Virus record (IMG/VR): IMGVR_UViG_3300036985_000313 | Location: 1-22,499 of that record | Reading direction: 5' to 3' (one strand) | DNA from: a virus | Length of the DNA stretch: 22,499 nt | Shown: positions 20,834-22,499 of the stretch, piece after piece | Layout of the letters: every line of letters begins with the position of its first letter | Position numbering within the stretch: the stretch's first letter is position 1 | Program-made: the position numbers and the translations under genes | Notes under the pieces: model-generated | Database searches by the model: none | Told to the model about the DNA's origin: nothing | Seen by the model: the letters and a program-made list of their open reading frames with translations, nothing else

Positions 20834-22499
20834 ATGGAACTGCACTTTCTCGCTGGACTGCCCCGTTCGGGGTCTACCCTTCTAGCTGCCATTCTCAACC
20901 AGAACCCAGCGGCTAGAGTCAGTTCCACCAGCGAGTTAGTGAACATCCTAGACGTGCTGGCGAACCTATGGGCGCAAGCGCACACCCTTAGCATCCGCGA
21001 TCCAGAGCGCACGCGGCTAATCGAGGTCATGCGCGGCGTCATCAATGCCGAGTACAAAGACGCGCCGGCAGTCGCTATTGACAAAAGCCGGGAGTGGCCG
21101 CGACCGGACATCATGCAGTCTATGCCCCTGGTGCTGGGGCGTCCCATGAAGATTATTGCGACTGTGCGCGACGTGCCGGATTGCGCTGCCTCGTTTGCGC
21201 GGATTGCCAAGCCAGAAGACCTCAACTCGTTCCTGGTGGACAGCAGCTTCATTCAGCATCTGCAAGGCTCGTATGTCAGCCTGCAAAACGGCTATACGGC
21301 CTACCCAGAGGCGTTCCTGTTTGTCGAGTACGAAGACCTGTTGGCCGACCCGCAGGCGCAGCTTGATCGCGTCCACGCCTTTCTAGACCTGCCGCCCTTT
21401 GCCTATGACTTCGAGACTATTGACGGCAGCACGGTGGCAGAAGACGACGCGGCGCTTTGGAACGCGCCAGGGCTACACGACGTGCAACCTAAGCTAGAGC
21501 GGCAGCACAACCAGAGCGCCCGCGACGTGCTGGGTAAGCGATATGCCCAGTTCGCGCAGCCCGCGTTCTGGCGTGCGGATCCAGGTCAGCCGGAGATACA
21601 CACCCTTGACCTACAACTCGCAGCGTCTCGGGTAGGCAACTTTGCCGAAGCGTGGCAGCTCTCGGAGCAGCTTGCGGCGGAAGAGCCTGAGAACGACCGC
21701 GCCGCCTATAACCGGGGCTGGTATCTGCTGCGGCAGGGCAAGCTGCAACAGGGCTTTGCGCTGCTAGATCGTGGCCGCAAAGAAGGCGTATTTGGTAATC
21801 GTAACCCCGGCACGCCGCAGCCGCTGTGGGATGGCAAGTCCCAGGGCACGGTGCTGCTATACCTCGAAGGCGGGCTAGGCGACCAAATCCACCAAGTCCG
21901 CTACGCCAAGTATATCGCGGCACGGGGCTGCAAGGTGGTGGTGGCCTGCTCGGATGCGCTGGTGTTCATGCTGAACCAGGTCAAGGGCTTGTCTGCCATC
22001 GTGACCCATGACTCGGTTCTTGGGGTTTACCACGACTACTGGACGCCGGGGATGAGCGCCTTGGTGCCCCTGGGATACGAGTACAGGAATGTGTGCGGCA
22101 GCGCCTACATCCCCAAGCCCTTTGTCGAGCGTGGACCTCGTAAGCGGATCGGCCTGCGCTGGTCCGGTAATCCTAGGTTTGAGCATGAGCAGCACCGCGT
22201 CTTCCCGCCGGAGCTTATGTTCGAGGCCGTGAAGGGTGTGGACGCTGACTTCGTCTGCCTCCAGCGCGACAACGACATGGAGGTGTGCCCAGATTGGGTG
22301 CGCCAGGTGCCGTTGGACGACTGGCTAAAGACCCAAGAAGCCGTCGCCTCCTGTGACCTGGTGATTACCTCTTGCACGTCGGTGTCGCACCTAGCTGCTG
22401 CGATGGGTATTGAGACGTGGGTCGCCCAGCCGATCATGCCGTACTACCTGTACGCAAGGCCGGGAGACAAGACTGCATTTTATGATACGATGCGTCTGT
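20834..22499 (+). CDS. Sulfotransferase - TPR-like - glycosyltransferase fusion (3' end outside window)
   Basis: The frame is open from the ATG at 20834, six bases after the previous stop, to the window edge: 555 residues so far. Residues 1-245 are a PAPS-dependent sulfotransferase: 5'-phosphosulfate loop GLPRSGSTLLAAIL at 8-21, TVRDVPDCAASFAR at 110-123 and VEYEDLLADP at 164-173. Residues about 258-318 look like TPR helices (AEAWQLSEQLAAEEPENDRA and following). Residues about 329-555 are GT9/heptosyltransferase-like: PLWDG at 330-334, LEGGLGDQIHQVRYAKYIAA at 344-363, RIGLRWSGNP at 438-447, and DLVITSCTSVSHLAAAMG at 508-525. The enzyme could add sulfate and sugar to a surface glycan or virion protein. 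GC is higher than in the genes before it. Confidence 0.85.
   Translation, partial: MELHFLAGLPRSGSTLLAAILNQNPAARVSSTSELVNILDVLANLWAQAHTLSIRDPERTRLIEVMRGVINAEYKDAPAVAIDKSREWPRPDIMQSMPLVLGRPMKIIATVRDVPDCAASFARIAKPEDLNSFLVDSSFIQHLQGSYVSLQNGYTAYPEAFLFVEYEDLLADPQAQLDRVHAFLDLPPFAYDFETIDGSTVAEDDAALWNAPGLHDVQPKLERQHNQSARDVLGKRYAQFAQPAFWRADPGQPEIHTLDLQLAASRVGNFAEAWQLSEQLAAEEPENDRAAYNRGWYLLRQGKLQQGFALLDRGRKEGVFGNRNPGTPQPLWDGKSQGTVLLYLEGGLGDQIHQVRYAKYIAARGCKVVVACSDALVFMLNQVKGLSAIVTHDSVLGVYHDYWTPGMSALVPLGYEYRNVCGSAYIPKPFVERGPRKRIGLRWSGNPRFEHEQHRVFPPELMFEAVKGVDADFVCLQRDNDMEVCPDWVRQVPLDDWLKTQEAVASCDLVITSCTSVSHLAAAMGIETWVAQPIMPYYLYARPGDKTAFYDTMRL

Noticed and set aside
21094-22437. Open frames in other phases (both strands) inside the sulfotransferase-glycosyltransferase gene
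   Set aside because: Low stop-codon density from high GC explains them; only the frame from 20834 carries recognisable domains.

Overview
The window is 22.5 kb of a tailed double-stranded DNA phage genome, free phage or prophage. It carries the packaging, head, connector, tail and ejection genes, all on the plus strand. Genes are packed end to end with many TGATG, TAATG and ATGA overlaps, and no non-coding stretch exceeds about 190 bases except inside one intron. The portal (about 757 residues), the short adaptor and the large stabilisation/tail-hub protein follow a P22-like (podovirus-type) order. No tail tube, sheath or tape-measure gene is visible, which fits a short-tailed phage. The host cannot be read with confidence; the small genes resemble those of aquatic and alphaproteobacterial phages as I remember them, which is inference. 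No integrase, lysis, replication, tRNA or CRISPR feature was found.

Layout: (1) 1-2462, the tail end of an upstream gene, a Met/Pro/Gln-rich small protein, the large terminase and three small proteins, two of them very basic. (2) 2480-6414, portal, two small unknown proteins and a scaffold-like protein that carries the same short motif at both ends. (3) 6439-8173, the major capsid protein gene, interrupted after codon 27 by a 733-nt group I intron whose P8 loop holds a GIY-YIG homing endonuclease. (4) 8189-11060, a decoration-like protein, a DUF115/MptE-like plus methyltransferase fusion, and two small virion-type proteins. (5) 11017-13905, a P22 gp4-like adaptor, a gp10-like stabilisation/hub protein and a GNAT acetyltransferase. 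(6) 13868-19468, a repeat-bearing protein with a short S74-type chaperone end and three probable internal virion/ejection proteins; the DNA becomes AT-rich towards the end of this block. (7) 19499-22499, a fibre-like protein, two small Ala/Thr-rich proteins, and a GC-rich gene running off the window that fuses a sulfotransferase, a TPR-like linker and a heptosyltransferase-like glycosyltransferase.

Most of the window is a standard virion assembly line. The two unusual themes are the self-splicing intron with its endonuclease in the capsid gene, and three modifying enzymes (DUF115-methyltransferase, GNAT acetyltransferase, sulfotransferase-glycosyltransferase) placed among structural genes. 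The enzymes could make up a virion or cell-surface glycan modification set, but that joint role is inference.
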